Assembly: GCA_026545765.1 (NCBI GenBank) | Contig: JAIFAC010000025.1 | Location: 1-64,000 of the forward strand | Length of the DNA stretch: 64,000 bases | Direction: 5' to 3' | DNA from: Plantago major | Taxonomy: Eukaryota > Streptophyta > Magnoliopsida > Lamiales > Plantaginaceae | Shown: piece after piece, positions 36,401 to 48,749 of the stretch | How positions within the stretch are numbered: position 1 is the first letter of the stretch | How the letters are laid out: each line of letters begins with the position of its first letter | Notes under the pieces: generated by a model | What the model saw: only the letters and a program-made list of their open reading frames with translations | The model's database searches: none | Told to the model about the DNA's origin: nothing | Position numbers and translations under genes: made by a program

Positions 36401-38469
36401 AAATCTTCCTTTGAGTTGAAGAATTGTGTTCCTTTCAACTTGTCTATTGAATGAAGAGTTAACACTTTTGGTGGAAAGATATTACACTTCAGGAAAGATC
36501 ACCTGACAAGTATAAATAAATGAATAAGTTCTTCACAAGAATACACATCACATTCCACATACTTGCTTTCTTTCCTCCTACTCTTTGTGCATCTAACAAC
36601 ACTCGAACTAATGTTAAATGGACTTTGCTGTAGATTTTAACCTGGCCATTTTAAGAAGTTTTATCACGGAAGACTATTGCAAATAACCGTGTGCACGTGG
36701 CGGGCAATAAAGTCTTAAGGAGATAGTCAAACTATCGACTCTTCTAGGCCCCATTTCTTCTCCTCTACTTCCTTCCAGATTCCTACCATATTCCCCACAC
36801 ATTTTCTTTTACATAATAACTATGTCGATGTAAGCCTGAACTGTGAATGATTATTTCTAACAGCTTTAGATCCATCTAGTGTTAATGAAGGAAAATAATG
36901 CTTTTAATGATGGGATAACCCCCTTTGGTAGCTCATTCTTATCATACATGATTATGACATTAAGGCATTATTAGCCATGACGAATTAGTGTATTCATTGT
37001 AGTAATTCTGTCTTGTTATTATTGCAGAACAGGAAGTAATTTACAGTTTTAGACTTGGAAAACCAGCCCACACGAAACATAAACAGGATTTTGGTGCATA
37101 CAATAACCCTTGTGAGCTGTATTATTTACTGAAAGAAAGCGTTAGTCATTAGAGGATAACAATTGGCCTCTTTTCCCACATTTGTTTGAATATCTAATTC
37201 TCCATGTTTAGGCAGGTCTGCTAAGATGTTAACTTCATCCTATTATGCATAATGCGCCTCATTGTATGTTGTGAGACTCTGGAGTAGATTTATGTAGGAG
37301 CTAAAATGGTGCCAACAGGGAAGAAAGCAATCAGGATGAATTTACTATTTAGTACGCAAATCACATAGCAAGCTGCGCTGTCATGAGTCATGACTAGTAA
37401 ATTATGAGGAAACTGGTTAACATGGGTTTAATATGATTAGAATACTCTTTTGATAAGTGGTTCTCTTTACAACATTGAGTAGCCTATACCTGGCATACTC
37501 TTCTTATTTTGGTCTGTTTCAAATTTGAAAACTCATATCATATCTTGTCATTGATATGAGTTAGATGTTTTCTAGGATGCTAGTCTACTCCTATCACCTA
37601 ATTACCGATTAGGAAGGGCTGCGATGCTCTTTTAGTGTGCATGGGCTGAAGGGTAATCCCTACCTCTAAATTACGTACCAATAAAAGGAAACAACTATGG
37701 ATCCAATTTTTTTTTTTTTTTTTGGGAAATTGGTCGTGGAACCAAAGGAGCTATTAATCGATGGGAAAATATCGATTGTCATTTTCTCACTTTCTGTCTC
37801 CTTTCATCTCTTCTATGCAGTATCTTCCATTAAAGTAGGAATTTTCCTATTCAAATATACCGGAACAGGTAAAACGGAAGAAGAGGACCGCCACCCATAC
37901 CATTGCATTAAACAGGCTGAGCCTCCTCAAGGCATTTCTTCCTCAAGTCATTTAAAATTACAAAACAACGATAAAGTGAACATAGCTGACCCAGAATATG
38001 CTAGTAGAAGCCAATTCTTAAATGAAGTCCAGAATGCAAGTATCAAGGATCCATCATTCTTACGCGATCCAAGCACAAGAGAAATAGAGGTTTTCCACAT
38101 ATAAAACATTATTAATATTGTTTACAACATTATATACTCATCGCGCCGAACTCAATTTCTCATTTTTCGTTTTGATCTGTATCAAACTCAATTCCTTCTT
38201 TTATCTTTCATACTTTATTTACATCTCTTGATTTATTCACTATATCTACTACTCCTACTCTATTTCATGCTTTATTGCCCTAATTACTACTAAGGAGGTA
38301 GTATATAATTAAGAACATAATCCGTCTGATCTTACTAAACACTATCTTCAAATACTTTGTGTATTGACAATATAGTTAGAAAAAAGTTATCTTTCCTCAG
38401 AAAATGAAGTCCATAAATGATATACTAGTAACTAGTGTAAGTGAAGAAGGGTGAAGAAAAGCAAACCTG
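36401..38469. other. stretch without a supported gene
   Basis: A plus-strand frame (37697-38104) contains a poly(T)-encoded phenylalanine run followed by a protein-like tail (NNDKVNIADPEYASRSQFLN). It could be an isolated exon but has no neighbours. The string aaggaggtagtatata near 38292 resembles a MITE end. Nothing else is supported. Confidence 0.35.
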
Positions 38470-38990
38470 TGAGGCAACGATCTTCATGACACCTAAGTTG
38501 ACCATGGCCATCCTTGTACAAGACAACCTGTATGTCAAAACTGTGAGGCCTAAAGGGCATCATCTGGCACGTTCTTGGTGAGGTAAAGAAGGTGCCATTC
38601 TTCAGTCAATCATACTTCACCACCTGCTCACTAAGCTTGTTCTTCTTGAATCACACTGTCCTGATCTTGCGAAATTTGTTCTGCTATAGCTGCATTCAAC
38701 CTCACACATTTCTTCTTCTTCTTGAGTTGGTTATGTTCTTGTTGCTTCAACCCAAATAGAATGGATCTTGGTTTTTGTGGGGAGTTCTGTTTGAGTACGA
38801 CACACTGGTAGGAAGTTGTCTGTAAAATTCGGCTGTAATTGTAACAGAGCCATCACTCTTTTCCTCCCACACCTGATTTTTTTTGGGAGAGGAAATTTAT
38901 GGTTAGTAGAAGAAGAAGAGAAAATGAGCATTGTTGAAAAAAGGGTGTGTCGTGTACTCGTGTGTTTCTTCTTCTTGAATTGGGTCACTA
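38470..38990 (-). CDS. possible first exon of a plastid-type protein, unrecognised
   Basis: On the minus strand, MALLQLQPNFTDNF (from about 38850) is a start rich in uncharged residues and poor in acidic ones, like a chloroplast transit peptide. It is followed in shifting frames by NQLKKKKKCVRLNAAIAEQI and KLSEQVVKYD. A CAG/GT donor-like site lies near 38467. A 95-residue uninterrupted frame covers 38731-39018. The product is not recognised, and the link to the minus-strand stretches at 34.4-35.9 kb is only a guess. Confidence 0.3.
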
Positions 38991-39025
38991 ATTGTAGCCA
39001 CACAATTTTATCAGACAATCAATAA

Positions 39026-40600
39026 CAAGGTTAGATTCTTCTTCTTCTTAAACACTCTTACTTGGAAGTTAGAACAAAAACCCAAAACTAATATGCATTT
39101 CAAGTTCAGTGAATTTCCATAGGAAGATCCAAAACTATACTCCTTAGATTGAATTAAAATTTATACGCTTTCCTTCTTTGAATTTTATTAAAACTTTTCA
39201 ATTTTCTACCATTTTAGCAATTGATTATCACGATTAATTTCTTTTTATCTATGATTCTACGTCAAATGTGTAGAAATGAAGCGATAATACTATGTTTGCT
39301 CGTCTATGAATATTATTAATATTTTTAAGAATTACCTATTTTTAACTTCAATGTTTTTAGTTTATTTAATAAGATAAACATGTCGATTTTATTATTGTTG
39401 TTGTCATCTGGTGAAGCTTATACCCAAGATAGAAATGACGTTTACTAACCTATAGAAATAAAGTTTTATCGGTAGCAATTATTTTATTATTTATTTTCGC
39501 AATTTATTTATCACTTTATTCATTCCTTCTGATTTTATAGCAACCGATTTACAAATTTATCAATATAACTACAGCGTAAGAATCATTCATATTCTTCAAA
39601 AAACACTACGCTTGCATATTATGTGGCACCTATTTACAAATAATTATTATTGAAGTATATGAAGGTAAGTAATATACGTTTAAGTTAGTGTGAATTGACA
39701 GGATTTTAATTCAATTGAGAAGATGGAGAAGAAATATTGGTTATCGTTGTTTCTTATGATCGATTGGTTGATTGAGGGTTGAATTAGAGATTGAAAATTA
39801 ATTGGAATGATAGATTGATTTTTTTTGAATGAGAAATTGATTTTGTTAGGGCTTTGTAATTTGATTGCAGAAAACATATAATTTTTGTAATTAAAGTCTA
39901 ATTTTATATATTCTGAATGAGTCAAATTTAAACCCAAATTAAATCTTTCGATTCTTGGTGTTCAGATTGTCCATATATATATGTAATACTACTAATAAAT
40001 TAGTATTTTATCAATTTTACTAATACTAGGAAAATCGAGGTTTTTGTGGTTTTCACGGTTTTTAGGTTTTAATTAAATTGGTGAATTAGAGTTTCTTATA
40101 AAGCAAATCGAGGCACACATTTTCGTTATGCTTTTAATAGATTATGTTATCTTTTTAAGTTGGTAGCATTGATAATTTAGGTTATAATTTTAGCATATTT
40201 TGTTAATGTTTTAGAGATGATGTGATGGTTTTAATGCGTCGGTATTGTATGTTTCAATTATAGTTTTAACCTTTCTTGTTAATTTTTGAGAGATGGATTT
40301 AAGGCTACATGTAGTTTTAAGTGACAATCTAATATCATTAAACCATCATTAAATATTAATGAAAGTTAGGGATGCCATTAAAACATCAATAAACATGCAT
40401 AAATAAGCTACTTGAAACGTTCGTCATTACAATATTGAAGCGATCATCAAGGTTTTAAAACATCTATTCTCATAGGACAAAATTACAATAAGCGTTGAAT
40501 TTGGGGTCGATTGTTTTAATGCAAATCTAATGAGTTGTTAAAATATATCGTTTTTTTATTAAACTTGTTGTTGAACTTGACTTCCGCCTTTTTGTTTTAC
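39026..40600. other. gene-free AT-rich stretch
   Basis: No protein motif was found. From about 40180 the strings gttttaa and ggttataattttag recur on the plus strand, the mirror orientation of the A-rich unit repeats at 40620-41400, so both may belong to one large inverted element. Confidence 0.3.
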
Positions 40601-40619
40601 TTGTTGCTTCGATATTGCG

Positions 40620-41400
40620 TGGCACATTTAGAGACCTATCATCAAACTCGATGTCATAATTAGCACCTACTTAAAACATTCACTAATGGGTTAAAATCAT
40701 AACAACTTTCATCAGCTATCACATTGGTGCTTCAAAACGAAGAAGGAACATGTAACACATCTAAAACAATAAGATTGATGCTTAAAACCATAATAATTGC
40801 ATCTTAAAAGAAACTTCTATAACGCAGAACATACAACCAGCTAAAAAAGAACATTGATACATAAAACCATATAGTGCCTCTTAAAACTATAACAAAACAT
40901 TTCTGAAAACAAATCCAAATATTTCTCATAAGCTAAAACCTAATATTGATGCTTAAAACTTCTGACAATAGGTCTTAAAGCTATAACATGCGCTAAAAAA
41001 GCAAACAGTGATATTCAACATAAGCTAAATATAGTAACAGTAATGCTTAAAACCACAACAATGCATCTTAAAAATATAACAATGCCTCTTAAAACTATAA
41101 CAAAGCACGAACATGCAACACAAGCTACAAACAATAACATTGATGCTTAGCAAGGAAACCATAAAAGTGCATTTTAAAACTATAACAATACCTCTTAAAA
41201 CTATAACAAAGCATTTGCAAAAAATCAAATCATAAATATTTCACCAGAGGCTAAAAACACTAACGTTGCTTCTTAAAACTATAATAATAGGTCTTGAAAC
41301 TATAACATATCTTATTTGAAACAATGATGAAGGAAACATTGACCTGAAGTTAAAACCGTAACAATGATGCTTAAAACTTACCGACTCTTAAAACCGCAAC
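40620..41400 (-). repeat. field of degenerate cttaaaactataacaatg units
   Basis: About fifteen imperfect copies of a 17-20 base unit (cttaaaactataacaatg or close variants) are spread over 800 bases, mixed with recurring strings such as gctaaaa and aacattgatgcttaaaa. The spacing is irregular, so this is not a simple satellite. It may be the subterminal repeat region of a DNA transposon. Confidence 0.65.
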
Positions 41401-41692
41401 AAAGCAGGTAACATGATTCTGAAATTCGATTTTCAACATGCAATTTGATTTGGTTCGAGATCTTGAAATATCGGATCGTAAAATCAGCGAAAAATGATAA
41501 TGAAAAATAAAGGTCAAATTTCACTTCCAATTGATTTTAACCTAAAAGCGATATGAATTTGTTGATTTGAACATTTTAGCAATTGGATCTGAAAATCCGG
41601 TGGAAATCCGTGAAATTATTGAAACCATGCATGTAATAAATGTGTGTATGTGATTGATGACGATTTGATTGCATGTTGGGCTCCATAATTTT

Positions 41693-41736
41693 AGGAGGGA
41701 GGAGGGAGGAGGAGGGAGAGAGAGAGAGAGAGAGAT
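41693..41736 (+). repeat. GGA/GA microsatellite
   Basis: A run of aggagggagga units passes into nine consecutive GA repeats. Confidence 0.9.
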
Positions 41737-43496
41737 TCACTAGGTTTTTGTAGAGATAGAAAGATGGTTGGGTTGTGTAAATTTTGTGAGAGAGTATGTT
41801 GTTGTTGTTACTTGGGGTTATATAAAGTTTAAAGGTTTGTAGTGTTACGTAGGATTCTTTATTGAAAAAATTTTCCTATAAATTAGGAAAATTTTCCTTT
41901 ACTAGACTTACTCATTTGGAGTGTAGAAATAACAGGTCTAGGTCTTTATTAATGAAGCGATGAATCTATTTGCTCTGGACAAACATTGATGGTTCTATGC
42001 AGTTAATTGATAACCTGAGAATTGGTTTGTATCATTAGGGATAACAAAGGAGGTCTAGTATTAGCGTGGCAACAACGAGGAAGAACTTATCAGCATTGCG
42101 AAACTCTTTGCAATGAGAACAGAATTATGCTTGCATTACACTCCAATATTAATAAGCTTATTATCAAACTGACTCAAAGTGTAGTGTCTTGTATTAGCAA
42201 GGAAGAGAAGCGACCTGATAACAACAACATCTGGTCAAGACATTCTTGAAATGTGTGGAAACTACAAGAGGTTGAAGTAACTTTTGTGTCTGAGAACAAA
42301 TGGAGCAATATAAGATAGCAAAATTTGCTTGTTCTCGGGACTTTTAAGCGAGGATAGTAGTATTTATACTCAACTTAGGAATTTCTGTCAAGGTTTGAGA
42401 CTTTTGCCACCTTGGTTGTCCTAGTACCTTTTATGCGGACTTTTGAACTCTTTTCGCCAGATTGTGCGATTAATGGACCATAGTATATAACGAACTAATC
42501 TCTATCTATGCTATTTTAGGCTTTAAAAAAAAACACCTTAGGAAGTTGTCAATGGAATGAGGTAGTATTAATTGGTGACACTTTCTTAACCCGTGTCCAA
42601 TTTAGTTACTCTGTGAGTGAAACTTAATAGAAACCATTAATTTTGACCGAATTAATAAGAACTAGCGTTAATTAGTCAATTTCTCGATCAAATGACCAAA
42701 TTCTATTTGTACCAATTGACATTGAGAAAAATGAAAAATGTATTTAAATGAAGTCCGTCTTCTCATTAATATTATGGGTTTATTTTATGTAAAATTATTT
42801 TATAAATTATTAAACATTATTAAAATTAGATATGTAAAACTTAGAATAATCTTTTTAGGGTGAATTTCATCGTACTTTTAGATGTTCTAATTACACACAG
42901 GTGCCAGTTAGATCAACAATAACATCGATCGATATAAATCAATTCGTAGGTCTTGAATTTGACTTTTGTGAATTAAAACCGGGAAAAATCATTTTACCTT
43001 AAATATCATTTTAGTTTTAGCCGAGCTTAACTTATTGATGATGTGTGCTTGGATATAATTGATTTTTTACATATAATTTATATTTAAACCTATTATTAAT
43101 TAACTTGTATATTAAAGATACCTTAATTAGTGGTTGTATGTAAATGTTCGAGAGGGTCCCATTTGATTTTAAACATTTTGGAGGTTTAATTTCAATTTTC
43201 ACCTATCAAACATATAAATATAAAAGGTTGAAGGATAGTTTACAATTTCTAGAACTTCATACTTATTTTTAATATAATGACATCTATTTAAAATGAGAAC
43301 TTCTAAATTGATTAGTGATCCCAGGCTCATCAATTCTTAAAGGATAGCCTTTCAATTTTTAAAACTCTAAATTAAGTCCACCTAAAATCCCAAAATTTTT
43401 AAAAACTTTGTAAAATTCCAAAATAAATCATTCTTACGATTAGGAGGGCGTGGAGAGAGATCATCAATCATGATTGCTCTTCTATTATAAATAATA
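41737..43496. other. stretch without a supported gene
   Basis: A 75-residue plus-strand frame (42022-42249) has no family signature, although it has more polar, protein-like composition than its surroundings. The rest is AT-rich. Confidence 0.35.
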
Positions 43497-43712
43497 CTCC
43501 CTCCATTTCGACTGGCAACTTTTCCGTTTTACGTTTCACTAAAAGTGTTACAATTTCCATTTATGAAAATTAGTTAAATAATAAAACTCCTACCTTTCAG
43601 CTTTTATTCTGATATCTTACCATTGTCTACAATAATCGGGGGACCACTTGTACTTTTACTTTTCTTAAAATTGATGCAAATTGAATTAATGATTTCTGCA
43701 GAAATTGAGGAG
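43497..43712. mobile_element. Stowaway-type MITE
   Basis: The 216 bp element begins ctccctccatttcg and ends aaattgaggag, flanked by TA on both sides. It shares tttcactaaaagtgttac and atgaaaattagtt with the inverted relative at 22478-22690. It has no gene. Confidence 0.65.
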
Positions 43713-43739
43713 TAATATTTATTAATTTATTAATTTTAT

Positions 43740-44480
43740 TTAACTTTATTGGAAACTCCATGGATGAACTTATGGCGGGAAGCCTGAGCTCAGTCGGAGC
43801 TTCCACGAAAGTGATAAAAAAATTTAAAATTTAAAATTGAAAATTTGGGTTAATTAATCTTTGTATTTTTATTTTTTATTATTTTTAGAAAAATTTATGT
43901 TTTTTTTGTAATTTTTAATTTTTCAATGCCTTTCCGGTTATCAATTATTTTCAATACCTTTTTTAAATAATTTTTGTTATTTATTTATTTTTTAATTTTT
44001 TATTTTTAAATTATTTTCAGTTTTTTATTTATTTTCATAATTGATAAACATTTTAAATTATTAATTAGTTTATATTTATTATTTTCATCACATATCTCTA
44101 ACAAATCACTTTCACCTTCTGTAATGGATGGAGCTTCCATGGAAGTGAAAAACATAATAATTAATGTTATATTGTTTTCAAATTTGTTTATATTTTTATT
44201 TTATTTTCATAATTTTTATTTTATAAACATTTTTATGTCATTGTTATTTTTCAATTTTATTTAGTAATTTCTTTTTATTTCTTAAAATCATTTCTATTTT
44301 TCATTTTATCCAAAAATTATTTTTTATATTATTTATTTATTTTCATATTTTTTAAATGACTTTTCTAATTTTTATTTATTTTTCAAAATATATTTTAAAA
44401 TATTTTCTATTTTTTATTTATTGTTCATAATTTTTATTCAGCCTAAATTATTTTTCCATTTTTTATTTTTGGACATTATT
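43740..44480. other. low-complexity AT-rich stretch
   Basis: Bases 43850-44470 are almost entirely A/T, built from attttttattta and ttttcata-like strings. Two short related strings containing ggagcttcca (43797 and 44130) flank part of it. Confidence 0.6.
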
Positions 44481-44689
44481 GTGTATTAAAATCGAAAAGG
44501 GGTAATTAAAATAAATAAGACTGTTTGTTTGTCCACTGAGGAATTTACGGTCAGCAAAATCAGCTTTTGGGCTTAGATGTAATTGTTGAACTAACCAGTG
44601 CTTGATCTGATGTCACTATCCAAGCCGAGGGTATATAATACATCTTTTTAATAAAAAAAATACACATCTAAAATATTAAAGTTGATTTA

Positions 44690-44800
44690 AGGGATCAAAT
44701 CAAGTTAGTGTTTGGTCACATAAACTTCTTAATACTAATCACTTGTTGAGACTAAATATGCCATGTGTTTGCTCATACAAAAACTAAATTTGAACTAACA
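44690..44800 (-). repeat. LTR fragment, SIRE-like, inverted
   Basis: Read on the minus strand from 44800 it begins TGTTAGTTCAAATTTAG and continues tgagcaaacacatggcat. It matches the LTR start at 54409 on the plus strand over about 75 bases, with roughly one difference in six. Confidence 0.6.
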
Positions 44801-47281
44801 ATTCATCTTTTACAATGTCGATTAAAAAGTATCATAAGGACTAAAAGTACTTGCTTGCTAAATCGAAGATGTATTTCATTTGTAAAACTTGCCAAGTTAG
44901 ATGTTAAATTATTTGGTAGTTGATAGCGATAAGATATCGATAGTTGATTAGATAGATGATAAATTAGTTGAGTTTTATAAAAGTGTTTGAAAATTAATTA
45001 GTTGATTTGTTAAATATGGTATGTAAAAACAAAGTAACTTATCTTTAATAAATTATATAAACATGTATACTTTTTTAGAAAGCGATGTTAGGACGACCGT
45101 GTAGCCCGTGTTTGTGTCCATTGTTAAGGCACGGGAATGAGGGCCGTCTGGGATGGAATTGGACACGGCAAAAAAAGATCATGGACCAGGCGTGATGATG
45201 AAGTCCCCATCCCTTATGCACTTTTGCCATTTTGAGCGTCCGTTAGGTTGTCAAACTTTTTCGTTTAACATGTTAGGAACAATACTCCTAAAAAGCTAAA
45301 AATGTTGTAACTTAAGCTTGACAATCCACCTAACTTCAAATGTCGTAAATAAAAGCGTGCGTATCTTATATAGTGTTATAATATTACTTAATTTGTAATG
45401 GCCGGAGCATGAATAGTAAAAACTGGGCAATTTATAAAGGACGGAGGGAGTAGATGCACTATGGCCGTTAGAAAATAAAAGCTGAACAGTCTGGTATGGC
45501 CGTCTTGTGACCATACGTGAGTCTTCTGTATGACTTCAACTAGTCGTAAAGGACCATGCGGACATACCAGTTCGAGGAGATTCAGTATCGTGATTGTGGG
45601 CTACAGCGATTGGCGCAACTCAATTTGTCCTTCCGAACTCGTGAAATTCTTTCGACACCTTGTCCGACAAAATCGAGTAATCGTTAATAATTAATAATTC
45701 AATCTAAATTAGCGGTTCATAACATTAGCGTCGATTAAGCGGTTAGGGTGAATATATATAGTAACCATGGGCTCTCTTATGGTATGAGGCATTTTGGGTG
45801 ATTTTAAAAGTAAGTCCGTACAAGCTCAGGCCTAAAGCGGACAATATCATATCAACGGGACGTGTGTGACACAGTCATATAAACCCATTGGACCCAAAGT
45901 AAATGAAATGCAAACTAAATCAATTTGTAAAAATCTAAAAGCAAATTGTTACAACTTAATGTATATTTTTGGATTTTTTATGTAAAAAATATAATGATGA
46001 TAGATATAATATAAGAGAACAATTAACATATAATTGAGGATAAAAATTTAGAAGTTCCACTACTCGTACTCTTAACATGTCGACTGTCTTGTTTGACTTG
46101 AGTTGAGTTTTTATCAAGCGGTTGGTCCGAACAAAAAATGATACTATAGCTAAAGCTGTGCTAAAGTGAGCGTGCACAACGATGAACAACGAGATAAGGT
46201 AGTTGTACAACCAAAACTGGAATCTGAATAATCATCATCTCGTTGTCAGCTCACCATGACCTATTATTAGCTGTCATGAAAACAAGACCACACCTTCCGT
46301 CAGAAATGTATCACATTATATATTTTTTTCAAGTATCAATTTCAACTTTTTATTATTTAAATATAAAAAATATATTATCTTATTCATAAAAGTCTCGTAT
46401 ATCTAGCCCTTTTTATATTTTTAGAAAAATGGTATGTTAATAATCGAAATATACATGTTGGTAGCAAAATGTATTTAACAATAAAAAACGATGTTGATAA
46501 CGTAGATGTTTTTGATTAATAACATCAATGATTTTGTTGATAACGTAGAATTAAAATCTCTCAGATAAATTATCAAGATTTATTATCTGGAGAAAATAGC
46601 GTTCTTTGAAACACGACCTATTACATCTTATTTTATTGATCTTACCATAAGCAGCTTTTATTGAAATCTTTATTCTTTATTTAATTTATTTCTTTCTTCA
46701 CCATACTTATTTGTTTAATTTTTATATACAAAATTTATAATTATTATGAAGCTAAATTAGGACATAGAATCTACTACCTAGGTCATATTAAGTAGTTATT
46801 TTGGCCAAAATTCAATTGCGTCTGGGCTAAAATTTACACTTTGAGAGCTCAAATCTCATTCTATGTCGTTTTAGTTTTCTTAATTAAAACTGAGGGAGAC
46901 TAATTCTTTGATTAAGTTTAAAGGATTAAATTGAGCTTTATATACGCCATATATAAGGGAAGGAAGATCTGAAATTGTTAATCTGGGAGTATTCTACCTT
47001 AGAAAAATAATTTATGTAACCAGGAAATTAAACAATACAAATATTTATATTTAAAATAAACAAAAAAATTATATAATCAGTTGATATTTCTAATAATATA
47101 TCTTTATTTATTTTTTTTTTTTTTTGACTTATAATATATTTCATTACCGTATTTTTTAAATTGTCGAATTTTGGTGTCCTTTGGAATTCCGTTATATGTG
47201 ATCTACCTACATACATTACATATTCTGGAGCAATGGACTCCTTCCTCCTCCAATTAATCATCATCACAAGGCACCAAAAAA
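44801..47281. other. stretch without a supported gene
   Basis: Bases 45286-45450 may be a diverged MITE: the right end acggagggag is followed by TA, and the left end is weaker (actcct). Bases 45080-45240 are unusually GC-rich for the region but show no motif. Two TATA-like strings near 46935-46960 lie too far upstream to be sure promoters of the DUF1336 gene. Confidence 0.35.
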
Positions 47282-48089
47282 ATGAAGCAACGTTCCTCCT
47301 CCACCACAACCGGATCAGAAGCGATGACCGGCGGGTCACTTTGAAACAAATGAGACCTCCACGGCGGATCAACGGGTGGCGTCACCGCCGGGAGACGTAT
47401 TCTCCTCCGCGGCCCGAATTACTTCACCAAAAGCAAAACCCCAGCCCCAATCCTACCTCCTCAACCCGGCCGGAGTCGACTGGCTCGATCCACCTCAAAC
47501 TCGACCACATCCTCGCCGACCCGATAACCTCCTCCTCGACCCCAAATCAAAACCCTCTCCTTTCATCATCGCCGTCAATCTCCAAATCCCGGCCGCGACC
47601 ACCACTCAGCCGTCTTCACTTCCACCCACGACGACATATCGTCGAATGCATTACTCGATTCGTTCGTCAACGGCTCGGACTCGTACCGGAACAGCCGGTT
47701 TAAGATAGTGACGAACATAGTGAAAGGCGTGGATTGTGAAGACTACGGTTGGGAAGTACTCGGCGTGCTTGTTGGGAAGGCGTTGAACTGTTACTATCCA
47801 TAGGGGCCAGGTATTTGGAGATCGATGCCAGATGGATATTGGTAGCTCAGCTATTGCGACGGCGATTTTGAGGTTGGCGTTGGGATGTGTGGCGGCGGTG
47901 ACGGTGGATATGGGGTTTTTGGTGGAGGCGCAGACGGAGGAGGAGCTGCCGGAGAGGTTGTTTGGGGCGGTGAGGATTTGTCAGATGGAGATGAGTTCTG
48001 CTACTTTTGTTGATAGTGTTGCTGTCACGCCTGTTACCAAGGTTTTGCCTCTTGATACTAGTGATGATGATGATGAACAATCAAATTGA
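47282..48089 (+). CDS. EDR2_C (DUF1336) domain protein, frameshifted
   Basis: The gene encodes a short DUF1336-only protein of about 265 residues with no START domain, like the small plant members of about 300 residues. Readable through several frameshifts are SPPGDVF (about 47380), RGPNYFTKSKTP (about 47410), YLLNPAGVDWL (about 47455), FIIAVNLQIP (about 47560), RNSRFKIVTNIVKGVD (about 47690) and LVGKALNCYYP (about 47770). The last 85 codons (47832-48089) are intact: VDIGSSAIATAILRLALG, AQTEEELPERLFGAVRICQM and an acidic tail. DUF1336 is the C-terminal domain of ENHANCED DISEASE RESISTANCE 2 proteins, which dampen defence and cell death in Arabidopsis; the role of short members is poorly known. 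The start is the ATG before QRSSSTTTG; an upstream ATG at 47233 is possible. The gene is GC-rich and intronless as read. A MULE begins 254 bp after its stop. Confidence 0.8.
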
Positions 48090-48335
48090 ATGAATGAATT
48101 CAGTTAGTTAATTATATATATTTATTACCAATCATTCTTTCTAATTGGCAAACATGATTCAATTCATCATTCACCTTTGTAAATTGTTACTTCTCTTCTC
48201 ATCCAGTAACTTCATTATTTTGATAAAACTGCAATTAAAATTGCAAAATGTCTAATTTGTGTTTTAATTTTAGATGGTTTATTATTTGTTGGGTATGGAG
48301 TAATATTTTTTTTATAGTAACGTATGAATTTTATT
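48090..48335. other. 3' flank of the DUF1336 gene
   Basis: AT-rich sequence of 246 bases between the stop codon and the MULE duplication. It probably holds the transcript's 3' end, though no clear aataaa signal stands out. Confidence 0.4.
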
Positions 48336-48343
48336 TTTTTTAA
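48336..48343 (+). repeat. MULE target-site duplication, left (TTTTTTAA)
   Basis: The eight bases match 51867-51874 on the other side of the element. The left copy sits in a longer T run, so a 9-base duplication with one base lost is equally possible, which is the usual MULE length. Confidence 0.7.
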
Positions 48344-48413
48344 GAGAAATTTTTTTTTTGCACTAAAACCTATTTGCGTTTTTTGAACTTACACCTCAAC
48401 CTTTTTTTTTTAA
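48344..48413 (+). repeat. MULE terminal inverted repeat, left
   Basis: The arm from gagaaattt to acctcaacctttttttttt pairs with 51796-51866. Beyond it the arms share only short strings such as tgacgttt. Confidence 0.85.
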
Positions 48414-48749
48414 TTCGGCGACGTTAGTTGACGTTTCTTTGACCTGAGTTGAGGCACGTTATTAGTCCGTCGATTTAAGTAAACCTTGGCCTTGAGAAAA
48501 AGCGAAAAGGACAATCGACTCTGTTTCCCTCCATTTGCTATCCCATTTTCTATTTATCACCAATTCAACCTATTTCCTCCCTCCATCTCCAAGTGCGAAT
48601 TTCCCCACTAAAAATGGCGAACAATGAGGATCCGGAACGACTATTTGTCATTGTGGCTTGGTGAGTGTAAGGTTCACCTCTTGGGCGGACACATCCGAAG
48701 AAGGTTTGAAAGGTGCCTTCCCAACTTGCTAGTTTCTTGTTTTACGTAG

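Noticed and set aside
37858..37885. TGTGKT string resembling a P-loop
   Set aside because: The surrounding residues do not fit any nucleotide-binding domain, and the frame starts in a poly(T) run. Six matching residues are not enough.
40620..41400. CRISPR-like array
   Set aside because: Units vary in sequence and spacing, there are no unique spacers of constant length, and the DNA is clearly plant nuclear.
41693..41736. GA tract as a GAGA-type promoter element
   Set aside because: No gene start follows within reach on either strand; it is a simple microsatellite.
47161..47703. Long 180-residue open frame as an independent gene
   Set aside because: It is partly an out-of-frame reading of the DUF1336 gene; conserved residues of that family appear in other frames of the same bases.
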